Shown here piece after piece: positions 34,008 through 41,810 of a stretch of 64,000 nt of DNA; within the stretch, counting starts at the first letter, position 1; each line of letters opens with the position of its first letter. A model generated the notes under the pieces. That model saw only the letters and a program-made list of their open reading frames with translations, made no database searches and was not told where the DNA came from. This stretch comes from Planctomycetota bacterium (GTDB taxonomy: Bacteria > Planctomycetota > UBA1135 > GCA-002686595): NCBI GenBank assembly GCA_028278425.1, contig JANQEJ010000211.1:1-64000 (forward strand), written 5' to 3'. Position numbers and translations under genes: made by a program.

Positions 34008-34436
34008 ATGAAGACCGTTGCGATCGCCGTGGCCTCCGCGCTCCTCGCGGGCGCGGGTTGGGATCTTCAGGAGCCCGGGCCGGAAGCGCCGAAGCCGGCG
34101 GAGTTCTTCACCGTCGAGAAACTCGTCGCTCAAGCGAAGAAGGAGAGCCGCGCCTATCTCTCGTTCCTCGAGCGTTCGACGATGAGCGTTGGACTCTACC
34201 GCTTGCCCGCGGGGGGTAAGGACGGACAGAGCCCGCACGACCGTGACGAGGTCTACTACGTCGTGGAGGGCGAGGCGACGTTCCGCGCGGCCGGCGAGGA
34301 AACCGTGGCAAAGCCCGGCGCGGTGCTCTTCGTCGCGGCAGGCGTGGAGCACCGCTTCGTCGACGTCAAGAAGGACCTCGTCCTCGTCGTGTTCTTCTCC
34401 AACGCGCCGGCGGAGGAGAAGGAGACCGAAGACTAG
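34008..34436 (+). CDS. Exported cupin-domain protein
   Basis: A 142-residue protein with a signal peptide (AIAVASALLAGAGWD). A single cupin domain follows, with the first cupin motif in SPHDRDEVYYVVEGEATFRAAG (His and Glu for the metal) and the second in KPGAVLFVAAGVEHRF (His). The metal site therefore looks complete. Exported single cupins act as enzymes or small-molecule binders; the substrate is unknown. The TAG stop overlaps the convergent lipoprotein gene's stop by CTAG. Confidence 0.85.
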   Translation: MKTVAIAVASALLAGAGWDLQEPGPEAPKPAEFFTVEKLVAQAKKESRAYLSFLERSTMSVGLYRLPAGGKDGQSPHDRDEVYYVVEGEATFRAAGEETVAKPGAVLFVAAGVEHRFVDVKKDLVLVVFFSNAPAEEKETED

Positions 34437-34927
34437 AGATAGCCGAGGCCGGCCATCTCGCTCAGCGCGGCCTCGTCGCCGTCGCGCTCGGCGGCGGCGG
34501 CGATGTTGTCCTTCAGGGCGACGAGCGCCGGCGACTCGCTGAAGGTCTTCATGCCCGCGTCGAGCACCGCGATCGCCGCGCTGTATTCCTTCGCGTTGGC
34601 GAACTTGCCGCCGATCAGGCTGAAGTCCTTGTCGGTGATCTGCGACGGCATTCCCTTGGCGAGCTCGAGGAACTCGTCTTTCGCCGCCGCGGCGTCGAGG
34701 TGGATGCGCGCCTCGACGGCGCCCAGCTTGGCGCCCACGTACTCGGCGTGGCTCGTGTCGTCGCCGATCGCCACGAGGGCAGACTCGAAGTCCGCGAGAG
34801 CCCCCTCGTAGTCGCTCGAACCCAGGGCCTCGTATCCCGACTCGCTGAGCGCGCGCGGGTCCGATCCACTCCCACAGGAGGCCAGGGTCAGGGTGAACGT
34901 CAGTCCGAGGAGGAGGGGGGTGCGCAT
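34433..34927 (-). CDS. Small TPR-like lipoprotein with LGYL tail
   Basis: A 164-residue lipoprotein. The signal peptide ends LTLASCGSG, with Cys near residue 18. The body is helical repeat sequence (GYEALGSSDYEGALADFESAL and SAAIAVLDAGMKTF) in TPR style. It ends in SEMAGLGYL, a tail that also closes the two RHH-like proteins in the window as LGYL or LGYIS. The tail match may be chance for this one. It faces the periplasm, at the inner or outer membrane. The function is unknown. Confidence 0.75.
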   Translation of the reverse strand: MRTPLLLGLTFTLTLASCGSGSDPRALSESGYEALGSSDYEGALADFESALVAIGDDTSHAEYVGAKLGAVEARIHLDAAAAKDEFLELAKGMPSQITDKDFSLIGGKFANAKEYSAAIAVLDAGMKTFSESPALVALKDNIAAAAERDGDEAALSEMAGLGYL

Positions 34928-35230
34928 GGCGGTATCCGGTGGTGGGTCTTCTGGAAGCGCCGAATCCTACCCGATCCGGCGGATGAGACGCTGCACCTCT
35001 AACTCCTTGATTTGTAACCAGGTTAGGGCCGATCGTCGCCCGTTGGGCTACAATAAGAGCCCGATAGCACCCCTATGGCACTCCGATCGGAGTATCATCG
35101 GGGTGCGATCGGAGTGCTTTTCCAGGCCTTGGTGCTCAGGGCCTTGCGGAAGGTAGCCGATGGGACGGCGCGGGCACGATGCCCGCGTCTTCGTATCTCC
35201 CCCCCCCCTCCCATCCCGCGAGCCAAGCCC
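34928..35230. other. Gene-free leader region of the sulfate-activation operon
   Basis: This 303-base stretch lies between the start of the minus-strand lipoprotein and the start of the plus-strand RHH-like gene. It contains a TAACCAGGTTA palindrome (35015-35025), a possible minus-ten TACAAT (35049-35054), the hairpin cluster at 35067-35121, a further hairpin CGCGGGC/GCCCGCG (35169-35175 with 35181-35187) and a run of ten C (35199-35208). No convincing minus-thirty-five is seen. An ATG-start frame from 35075 continues into the RHH-like gene, but it has no ribosome site. Confidence 0.5.
35067..35121 (+). promoter_or_regulatory. Two mutually exclusive hairpins with T-run: candidate attenuator or operator
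   Basis: Segment GCACCCC (35067-35073) can pair with GGGGTGC (35100-35106). Segment GCACTCCGATCG (35078-35089) can pair perfectly over 12 bp with CGATCGGAGTGC (35106-35117), and TTTTCC follows at 35118. The two pairings share a base and cannot form together, an arrangement typical of attenuators: the 12-bp stem would terminate and the 7-bp stem would prevent it. The DNA also holds a perfect 14-base palindrome (35080-35093) and two direct copies of GATCGGAGT 22 bases apart, so the site could instead be an operator, for example for the RHH-like protein. The site precedes the sulfate-activation operon. Confidence 0.6.
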
Positions 35231-35443
35231 GTGCGCGAGAGCAAGGTCACCGTCAAGATCCCCCGCCCGCTGTACCGCAAGATCCAGCAAGTGGTCGAAG
35301 GCTCGGGGTTCAACTCGCCGACCGACTTCATCGTGTACGTGCTCCGTGACCTGATGGGCGAGGCGGAGGAGCACGACAACGAGTTCACCCAGGAGGAGCT
35401 CGACGTCGTCAAGCGCAAGCTCAAGAACCTGGGCTACCTCTAA
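35231..35443 (+). CDS. RHH-like small protein with LGYL tail
   Basis: A 70-residue protein starting at GTG 35231 (VRESKVTVKIPRPLYRKI). The beta strand plus two-helix pattern (KVTVKIPRPLYRKI, then a helix containing SPTDFIVYVLRDLM) resembles ribbon-helix-helix (CopG-type) proteins. The final QEELDVVKRKLKNLGYL is a separate acidic-then-basic helix. A paralogue, 65 residues, lies at 49820-50017 and shares DFIVYVL/EFIIHVL and the LGY tail. I chose the GTG because upstream sequence is low-complexity and the ATG at 35075 lacks a ribosome site, but a longer start is possible. It lies 18 bases before the sat gene. DNA binding and autoregulation are inferred; it could equally be a partner protein. Confidence 0.7.
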   Translation: MRESKVTVKIPRPLYRKIQQVVEGSGFNSPTDFIVYVLRDLMGEAEEHDNEFTQEELDVVKRKLKNLGYL

Positions 35444-35461
35444 GAAACCTCCATCCACGCC

Positions 35462-36730
35462 ATGAGCCCTACCACTGCCGCCACCGTCGCCCCCGTCCAC
35501 GGTGGACTCTCCCAGCCGGTCAACCGCCTGATTCCCCGCGAGCGCGTCCTCTTTCCCGCTTGGAAGAAGCTCCCCGCCGTCGAGGTCAACGACACGGACC
35601 GCACGACGCTCTACCGCATCGCCGACGGCACTCTCTCTCCGCTCCTCGGCCCGATGGGGGAGGAGGACTACCACAGCGTTCTCGACAAGTGCGCCATCGA
35701 GCGCAACGGCAGGCTCTGGGCGTGGGGCATCCCGATCGTCCTCCCGATCACCGACGACGAGGCCGAGCGCTGCGTCGTCGGCAAGGAGATCGGCCTGACC
35801 TTCGAAGGTGAGGTGTTCGGCAAGCTGGTCGTCCAGTCGGTCTTCGACTGGGACAAGAGCGAGTTCATCACCAAGGTCTACGGCACCGAGCGCACCGACC
35901 ACCCCGGAGCGCGGCTCTGGACCGAAGATCCGCGCACCAAGCTGGTCGGCGGCGAGATCCAGCTCGCCTCCTTCAAGGACGAGCGCCCCTTCGCCGGCCG
36001 AGTGCAGTCGCCCCCGCAGTCGCGCGACATGGTCGAGCAGCGCGGCTGGGAGCAGTCGATCGCCTTCCAGACGAGAAACCCCCTGCACCGCGCGCACGAG
36101 TACGCGCTCGTCTACGGCGCGGAGCGGTTGCTCGAGTCGAACGGCCGCAAGACGGGCGTCGTCCTGAACCCGCTCGTCGGCCAGCTCAAGGGCGACGACG
36201 TGCCCGCCGCGACGCGCATGGAGACGTACGAGGCGCTGGTCGGAGGCCGCTTCCTCGGCCAGGGCGACATGGACGAAGCGCTCTGGGCGAAGCACGGCCA
36301 GCAACTGAACGACCAGCTAGAGCTCGTCGGGCTCGACATGCGCATGTACTACGGCGGCCCGCGCGAGGCCGTGATGCACGCGATCTACCGCCAGAACCTC
36401 GGCTTCACGCACTTCATCATCGGCCGCAAGCACGCCGACGCGCCCTTCGACGACAAGACTCCGATCTGGGGCGACTTCGACGCGCAGGAGATCTTCGACA
36501 ACCTGGAAGGCGATCTCGCGATCAAGACGGTGAACGTCGGCTTCGCGGCGTACTTCGAAGAGATCGGACGCGTCGGCCTGATCAAGGAAAACGAGGGCAA
36601 CACGATGGTCGGGATCTCCGGCACGAAGATGCGCGAGATCCTGACCGCCGGCGAGATGCCCGACGAGCGGGTGATGCGTCCGTCGACCGCCAAGGTGCTC
36701 GTCGACTACTACAAGACCCTGCAGAGCTAG
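35462..36730 (+). CDS. sat: Sulfate adenylyltransferase (ATP sulfurylase)
   Basis: A 422-residue homomeric-type ATP sulfurylase making adenosine 5'-phosphosulfate from sulfate and ATP. The nucleotide-binding QTRNPLHRAHEYAL is near residue 203, GPREAVMHAIYRQNLG lies near residue 300, and GRKHADAP follows, all diagnostic. The N-terminal PUA-like region is present (WKKLPAVEVND). It is followed 7 bases after its stop by an AlkP-superfamily gene and then by cysC, so APS is probably carried on to PAPS, the sulfate donor for sulfotransferases. No PAPS reductase is in the window, favouring sulfation over assimilation, but this is inference. Confidence 0.95.
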   Translation: MSPTTAATVAPVHGGLSQPVNRLIPRERVLFPAWKKLPAVEVNDTDRTTLYRIADGTLSPLLGPMGEEDYHSVLDKCAIERNGRLWAWGIPIVLPITDDEAERCVVGKEIGLTFEGEVFGKLVVQSVFDWDKSEFITKVYGTERTDHPGARLWTEDPRTKLVGGEIQLASFKDERPFAGRVQSPPQSRDMVEQRGWEQSIAFQTRNPLHRAHEYALVYGAERLLESNGRKTGVVLNPLVGQLKGDDVPAATRMETYEALVGGRFLGQGDMDEALWAKHGQQLNDQLELVGLDMRMYYGGPREAVMHAIYRQNLGFTHFIIGRKHADAPFDDKTPIWGDFDAQEIFDNLEGDLAIKTVNVGFAAYFEEIGRVGLIKENEGNTMVGISGTKMREILTAGEMPDERVMRPSTAKVLVDYYKTLQS

Positions 36731-36737
36731 CGACCCC

Positions 36738-37685
36738 ATGGGCCTTTTCGACGCCTTCAAGAAGAAGAAGCCGGCTCCGCCGCCGCGGCCGCTCAAGCCG
36801 CTTCTGCGGCCCGGCGGGATGCCCCCGCATCCCGAGCCCAAGGCGGACAACAACTTCATCATCATCATCCTCGATTCGCTCCGCCACGACTCGTACATGG
36901 CGGCCGAGCCGAAGGTGATCGGCAAGCTCGGCAAGGTCGAAAAGCGCTACACCTACGCGTCGTGGACGGCGCCGTCCCACTACAACCTCCTGACCGGACT
37001 CTTGCCGCACACGACGCCCGAGCACGTCTACGCGTCCGAGTACTACAAGGAGGACTTTTTCAACTACAACGAGCGCCTCGGCGCCAAGGACATCGAGTTC
37101 GCGAAGATGGTGCCCGGGCTCTGGCTGCCCGAGTTCCTGCGCAACTCGCTCGGTTACAGGACGCACGCGCGCGTGTCGCTGCCGGTGCTCAACCCGAAGA
37201 CGGGGATCAATCGGTCCTTCGACTCGTTCGAGCTCATGGACAGCCACAACGACATGCGCGCGATGCTGCCGACCATGAAGTTCGAGAGCGACCGCCCGGC
37301 GTTCTACATGCTCAACGTCGGCGAGACGCACTACCCCTACGCGAAGCCGGACGAGGACTCGTCGATGTGGCCCCGCATCAGCGGCGTCAACGGTGTCTTC
37401 AAGAAGATGGACACCCAGATCGACAAGGACCATCCGGACTTCAAGGAGGACTTCCAGTTCTTCGATCAGGAGAAGCTCGACCAGTTGCGCGAGCGCCAGA
37501 TCGACACCGTCCGCTACCTCGATGGTGTGTTCGAGGAGCTCTACGACATGGTGCCGAAGAACACGCACATCATCGTCACCGCCGATCACGGCGAGTTGTT
37601 CGGCGAGATGGGCTACTTCGGACACGGACCGATCATGCACGACAAGTGCTTCGAGGTTCCCTACCTCGAAGGCAAGATCCGCTAG
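36738..37685 (+). CDS. Cytoplasmic AlkP-superfamily enzyme with Thr nucleophile position
   Basis: A 315-residue protein without a signal peptide, lying between sat and cysC. After a Lys/Pro-rich N-terminus (residues 1-35) the AlkP fold starts at [14 protein letters not shown], which carries the first metal Asp. The nucleophile segment reads [13 protein letters not shown] with Thr77 where sulfatases have Cys or Ser. This matches the Thr-x-Pro-x-H-Y pattern of nucleotide pyrophosphatase/phosphodiesterases, so formylglycine sulfatase chemistry is unlikely. The second metal site is [11 protein letters not shown] near residue 275, with His in [10 protein letters not shown]. The protein ends soon after this, without the C-terminal subdomain of typical sulfatases. 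The substrate is unknown; a nucleotide or APS/PAPS product is a plausible guess. Confidence 0.7.
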   Translation: MGLFDAFKKKKPAPPPRPLKPLLRPGGMPPHPEPKADNNFIIIILDSLRHDSYMAAEPKVIGKLGKVEKRYTYASWTAPSHYNLLTGLLPHTTPEHVYASEYYKEDFFNYNERLGAKDIEFAKMVPGLWLPEFLRNSLGYRTHARVSLPVLNPKTGINRSFDSFELMDSHNDMRAMLPTMKFESDRPAFYMLNVGETHYPYAKPDEDSSMWPRISGVNGVFKKMDTQIDKDHPDFKEDFQFFDQEKLDQLRERQIDTVRYLDGVFEELYDMVPKNTHIIVTADHGELFGEMGYFGHGPIMHDKCFEVPYLEGKIR

Positions 37686-37717
37686 GACGCCCCCCTCTCT
37701 CTCCGACAGATTTCGAA

Positions 37718-38254
37718 ATGACCGACAAAGGATTCACCCTCTGGTTCACCGGACTCTCCGGCAGCGGCAAGAGCACGCTGGCGCAGTACCTCACCCCTAA
37801 ACTGCTCGAGCTCGGCAAGAGGGTCGAAGTGCTCGACGGCGACGAGGTGCGTGAGAACCTCAGCAAGGGTCTTGGCTTCTCCAAGGAAGACCGCGACACG
37901 AACATTCGCCGCATCGGCTACGTGGCGAACATGCTGTCGCGCAACGGAGTCGTTTCCATCACGGCGGCGATTTCGCCCTATTCGGCTCTGCGCCGGGAGA
38001 TCCGCGACCTGACCCAGGCGAGCTTTGTCGAGGTCTACGTCGAATGCCCGCTCGAAGTCGTGGAGGAGCGCGACACCAAGGGGCTCTACAAGAAGGCGCG
38101 TCAGGGCATCATCAAGAACTTCACCGGCATCAGCGATCCCTACGAGGTTCCCGAGCGCGCCGAGGTGACCGTCAACACCGCGGAGGAGAGCATCGAGGAA
38201 TCCGCGGAGAAGATCCTCGCGTATCTGCGCAGCGAGGGCCTGGTCCCGGCCTAG
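37718..38254 (+). CDS. cysC: Adenylylsulfate kinase
   Basis: A 178-residue APS kinase that phosphorylates adenosine 5'-phosphosulfate to PAPS. The P-loop GLSGSGKST is at about residue 12. Further signatures are [32 protein letters not shown] and the substrate segment [30 protein letters not shown]. The length is normal and all catalytic parts are present. It is the last gene of the operon, 32 bases after the AlkP-type gene, and is followed by a strong intrinsic terminator at 38278-38316. Confidence 0.97.
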   Translation: MTDKGFTLWFTGLSGSGKSTLAQYLTPKLLELGKRVEVLDGDEVRENLSKGLGFSKEDRDTNIRRIGYVANMLSRNGVVSITAAISPYSALRREIRDLTQASFVEVYVECPLEVVEERDTKGLYKKARQGIIKNFTGISDPYEVPERAEVTVNTAEESIEESAEKILAYLRSEGLVPA

Positions 38255-38277
38255 GTCGCGACGATTCCACCGTCCGG

Positions 38278-38320
38278 CGTCCGGCTCGAGCGCGCTGCGC
38301 TTGCGCCGGACGTTTTCTAT
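38278..38320 (+). terminator. Intrinsic terminator of the sulfate-activation operon
   Basis: CGTCCGGC (38278-38285) pairs perfectly with GCCGGACG (38305-38312). Inside, AGCGC (38289-38293) pairs with GCGCT (38297-38301). TTTTCTATT follows immediately. It lies 24 bases after the cysC stop and is the clearest terminator in the window. Confidence 0.85.
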
Positions 38321-38330
38321 TCCGCGGACG

Positions 38331-38612
38331 CTACTTCCGCGGCGTGAGATCGCCCGGCTGCCAGGTCAGCCCGCTGGCGTTCGCGGACAGGACCGCCGGG
38401 TCGGTCGCGTTCTCCTCGCTCGTGTCGATCTCGACCACCTGGCGCGCCGTCGGCGCGGCGGGCCCGCGGAGGCTCGACTCCCAGCCGGCCTGCCCGGGCG
38501 AGATCGCCCGGCGCTCGTCGTCCCCGGAAGCAGGCGCCACGACCGCGACCGCCGCGATCGAGCAGAGGGCCCCGAACGCGATCAGCACGAAGCTCTTTCC
38601 CCTGGTACCCAT
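38331..38612 (-). CDS. Small exported protein of unknown function
   Basis: A 93-residue protein with a good signal peptide (KSFVLIAFGALCSIAAVAVVAPAS), then a hydrophilic tail (SLRGPAAPTARQVVEIDTSEENATDP) ending SGLTWQPGDLTPRK. It lies 27 bases after the RND gene on the same strand, so it may be the last gene of the efflux operon, though no link in function is visible. I recognise no family. Confidence 0.6.
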   Translation of the reverse strand: MGTRGKSFVLIAFGALCSIAAVAVVAPASGDDERRAISPGQAGWESSLRGPAAPTARQVVEIDTSEENATDPAVLSANASGLTWQPGDLTPRK

Positions 38613-38639
38613 GCCCAGTTCATCGGCAGGGAACGGCGG

Positions 38640-41600
38640 CTAGGTTGTCGTAATCTCGGGATTCGAGCCGTAGAGCCGCCGGAAGGCCCCGCGCACGTCC
38701 TCCAGAACGAGGTAACCCGACGGAACCAGGAGGAGCGTGATCAGGGTCGAGAAGAGGACCCCGAAGGCGAGCGAAACCGCCATCGGGATGAGGAACTGCG
38801 CCTGAACGCTCCGCTCGAGCATCAGGGGCGTCAGTCCGGCGAAGGTCGTGAGCGACGTCAGGAGGATCGGCCGGAAGCGCGCGACGCCGGCGATGCGGGC
38901 GGCTTGGACGACCGACATCCCGAGCGCCCGGTTCCGGTTCACGAAGTCGACGAGCACGAGGCTGTCGTTGACGACCACTCCCGCGAGCGCGGCGATGCCG
39001 CAGACCGAGAGCATCGAAAAGTCGACCCCCATGATCATGTGGCCGACGACGGCACCGACGAGGCCGAAGGGAATCGCCGACATCACGATCAAGGGTTGCA
39101 GGTAGGAGCGGAACGGGATCGCCATGATCCCGTAGATCCCGAGCAGAGCGAACAGGAACAACTTCATCATCGTCCCGATGACCTCGGCCTGCTCGCGGTT
39201 GTCGCCCTCGAACGCGTAGTCGACGCTTGGGTAGCGACGTTTCAATTCGGGTAGGACGTCGCTCGCCAGCTTGGCTTGAATCTCGTTGGGATTCGCTACC
39301 GTGAGATCGACGTCCGCGGTCACGTTGATCGTCCGCTCACGGTCGGTGCGCTGGATGCTCGCGTAACCGCGGCGCAGGTCCGCGCGGGCGACGGTCGAGA
39401 AGGGGACCTCGTCGCCGATCGGCGTCCGGACGCGCATCGTCTCGAGACCGTAGAGCGACTGCCTGTCCAGCTCGGGGTACCGAACCATCACCTTGACGTC
39501 GTCGCGCCCGCGCCGGATCCGCTGCGCCTCCTCGCCGTAGAAGCCCTGCCGGACCTGCCGCGCGAGATCGCGCCGCGAGAGCCCCAGCGCTTCCGCCGCC
39601 GGCTCGATGTCGAGCACGAGCTCCTCCTTGCCTCCCCGGTAGGAGTCGGTGACGTCGAAGACGCCTTCGAACGACGCGAGCTCGAGCTTGAGCTCCTCGG
39701 AGATCCCGCGCAGCTCGTCCATGTCGGTGCCCGAGAACTCGACGTTGAGAGCCTCGCCGGTCGACATGAGGGCCGCGTCGAACTTCTGCTCGACCGTGCC
39801 GGGGATCGGGCCGCACAGCTCGCGCCAGCGCCGCACGATCTCGACCGCGGTGATCTCGCGTTCCTCCGCGGGCACGAGCTCGATCGTCACCTCGCCGAGG
39901 TGCGGCCCGACGAACCCGCCGCCACCCTCGAACCTCGCCTTCTGCGTCTTGTAGGGCTGCTCGCCGACCGAGGCCATGAAGCCGGCGAAGATCGGTCCGT
40001 TCTCCCGCTCGATCTCGCGCCTGAGGGTCTCCGCCGTTCCCTCGAGGCGCTCGACCGCTCGCGCCGTGACGTCGACCGGCGTGCCGAGCGGCATGGTGAT
40101 GTTGGCGGAGACGACGTCGCCCTCGATGTCGTTGAAGAACACGAACTTGGCGAAGCCGCCGCCGACGAGCCCGAACGTGAAGAGCATCGTCGAGATGGCC
40201 ACGGCGAGCGTGACGTAGCGCCACTCGAGCGCGGCACCGAGCAGCGGCTTGTAGACGCGCTCGATGAAACCCTGTAGCCCGCGGGCGAAGAGGCCCTGGA
40301 ACGCGACCCACCACTTGAACGGAGCAACCTGGCCGACGCGCGTGAGGAACGAGCTCTCGTGCGCCAGGTGCGCGGGCAGGATGAACTTGGACTCGACGAG
40401 CGAGAAGAGCAGCGTCGGGATGATCGCGAGCGGGATCACGCGGAAGAACTTCCCGAACAGGCCCGGGATCCCGAGCATCGGAAGGAACGCGATCACCGAC
40501 GTCAGGACGGCGAACGTGACCGGGATGGCTACGCGGTTGGCCCCCCGGATGGCACCCTCGACGCCCCCGTGGCCGCGCTCGCGTTCGCTGGAGATGCTCT
40601 CGCCGACGATGATCGCGTCGTCGACGACGATCCCCAGCACGAGGATGAACGCGAAGAGCGAAAGCATGTTGATCGACGTTCCGATCACCGGCAGGAGGAG
40701 CATCGCGCCGAGGAACGAGATCGGGATCCCGAGCGTCACCCAGAACGACAGGCGAAAGCGCAGGAAGAGGGCCAGAACGAGGAAGACGAGCGCCAGACCT
40801 TGCGCGCCGTTGCGCAGCATCAGGTCGAGGCGGCTCTCCAGCATGCGCGCGCCGTCCTGCCAGGTCTTGAGCTCGATCCCGGCCGGAAGCTGAGCCTGCG
40901 CCGTCTCCACGTACTCGTGCACCGCCGCCGACACGCCGAGGGCGCTCTCGTCGCCCGTGCGGAAGACCTGCACCATCACCGCCGGCTCGCCCTCGAAACG
41001 CGCGGATTGATCGGTGTCCTCGAAGCCGTCGACGACGGCCGCGACCTCGCCGAGCAGGATACGCGTCCCGTCGGCGCGGGTGCGCAACACGAGCTGCTCG
41101 AACTCGGGGCCCGTGTACGCCTGGTTCTTCGTTCGCAGGAGGATCTCCCCCTGCTGCGTCTTGACCGAGCCGCCGGAGAGATCGAGCGACGAGCTGCGGA
41201 TCGCGTTCGCCACCTCGTCCAGCGTCATGCCGTGGCGGCGCAGCGCCTCCTCGGAGATCTCGATGGAGACCTCGTACGGCCGCGCGCTCGCCAGCTCCAC
41301 CTGGCTGATGCCCGGCAACCCGTTGATGTCGTCGCGGACCCGCTCGCCGATGCGCTTCAGCGAGGCCTCGTCCGTGTCGCCGTACACCGCCACGTTGATC
41401 ACCTGATTGCGCATCAGGAGGTCCTCGATGATCGGCTTCTCGGCGTCCTCCGGGAGCGTGTCGATCGCGTCGACGCGCGTCTTGACGTCGTCGAGCAGCG
41501 CGTCCGCGTCGGTGCCGCTCAGCATCTCGATCGTCACCGTGCCGAAGCCCTCCGAGCTCGTCGAGCGCACGCGCTTGATCCCCTCGAGCCCGTTGACGGC

Positions 41601-41810
41601 CTCCTCGATCGGGACGCAGATCGACTCCTCGACCTCCTCCGGCGCCGCGCCCGGAAGCACGACCTCGACGCGGATCATGTCCATCGAGAACTCGGGGAAG
41701 AGCTCGAGCTTGTTCGTCGCCGCGGCGAACGCCCCGCCGATCAGGAGCGCGAACATCAGGAGGTTCGCCGCGACCGGGTTGCGGGCGAACCACTCGATCG
41801 CGCTCTTCAA
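38640..41810 (-). CDS. RND-family efflux transporter (AcrB/ACR_tran type)
   Basis: A 1056-residue inner-membrane proton-driven exporter. The start is a TTG at 41810 overlapping the TGA of the upstream adaptor gene (TTGA), preceded by GGAGG six bases away; this start gives the usual RND beginning SAIEWFARNPVAANLLMFALL. The transmembrane segment with the family Asp-Asp pair is in FILVLGIVVDDAIIVGES, and a second one reads GVVVNDSLVLVDFVNRNRAL. The large periplasmic loops and the late hydrophobic block (TFAGLTPLMLERSVQAQF) are normal. Together with the adaptor and TolC-like gene it forms a full tripartite pump. The substrate is not predictable; heavy metals or lipophilic drugs are possible. Confidence 0.95.
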   Translation of the reverse strand: MKSAIEWFARNPVAANLLMFALLIGGAFAAATNKLELFPEFSMDMIRVEVVLPGAAPEEVEESICVPIEEAVNGLEGIKRVRSTSSEGFGTVTIEMLSGTDADALLDDVKTRVDAIDTLPEDAEKPIIEDLLMRNQVINVAVYGDTDEASLKRIGERVRDDINGLPGISQVELASARPYEVSIEISEEALRRHGMTLDEVANAIRSSSLDLSGGSVKTQQGEILLRTKNQAYTGPEFEQLVLRTRADGTRILLGEVAAVVDGFEDTDQSARFEGEPAVMVQVFRTGDESALGVSAAVHEYVETAQAQLPAGIELKTWQDGARMLESRLDLMLRNGAQGLALVFLVLALFLRFRLSFWVTLGIPISFLGAMLLLPVIGTSINMLSLFAFILVLGIVVDDAIIVGESISSERERGHGGVEGAIRGANRVAIPVTFAVLTSVIAFLPMLGIPGLFGKFFRVIPLAIIPTLLFSLVESKFILPAHLAHESSFLTRVGQVAPFKWWVAFQGLFARGLQGFIERVYKPLLGAALEWRYVTLAVAISTMLFTFGLVGGGFAKFVFFNDIEGDVVSANITMPLGTPVDVTARAVERLEGTAETLRREIERENGPIFAGFMASVGEQPYKTQKARFEGGGGFVGPHLGEVTIELVPAEEREITAVEIVRRWRELCGPIPGTVEQKFDAALMSTGEALNVEFSGTDMDELRGISEELKLELASFEGVFDVTDSYRGGKEELVLDIEPAAEALGLSRRDLARQVRQGFYGEEAQRIRRGRDDVKVMVRYPELDRQSLYGLETMRVRTPIGDEVPFSTVARADLRRGYASIQRTDRERTINVTADVDLTVANPNEIQAKLASDVLPELKRRYPSVDYAFEGDNREQAEVIGTMMKLFLFALLGIYGIMAIPFRSYLQPLIVMSAIPFGLVGAVVGHMIMGVDFSMLSVCGIAALAGVVVNDSLVLVDFVNRNRALGMSVVQAARIAGVARFRPILLTSLTTFAGLTPLMLERSVQAQFLIPMAVSLAFGVLFSTLITLLLVPSGYLVLEDVRGAFRRLYGSNPEITTT

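Noticed and set aside
35075-35230. N-terminal extension of the RHH-like protein from ATG 35075
   Set aside because: There is no ribosome site, the sequence spans the hairpins and the run of ten C, and it is unlike the paralogue at 49820. The GTG at 35231 fits better but is not certain.
36738-37685. Annotation as a sulfatase
   Set aside because: The formylglycine Cys/Ser position is Thr and there is no signal peptide, so a nucleotide-phosphodiesterase-like enzyme is a better match.
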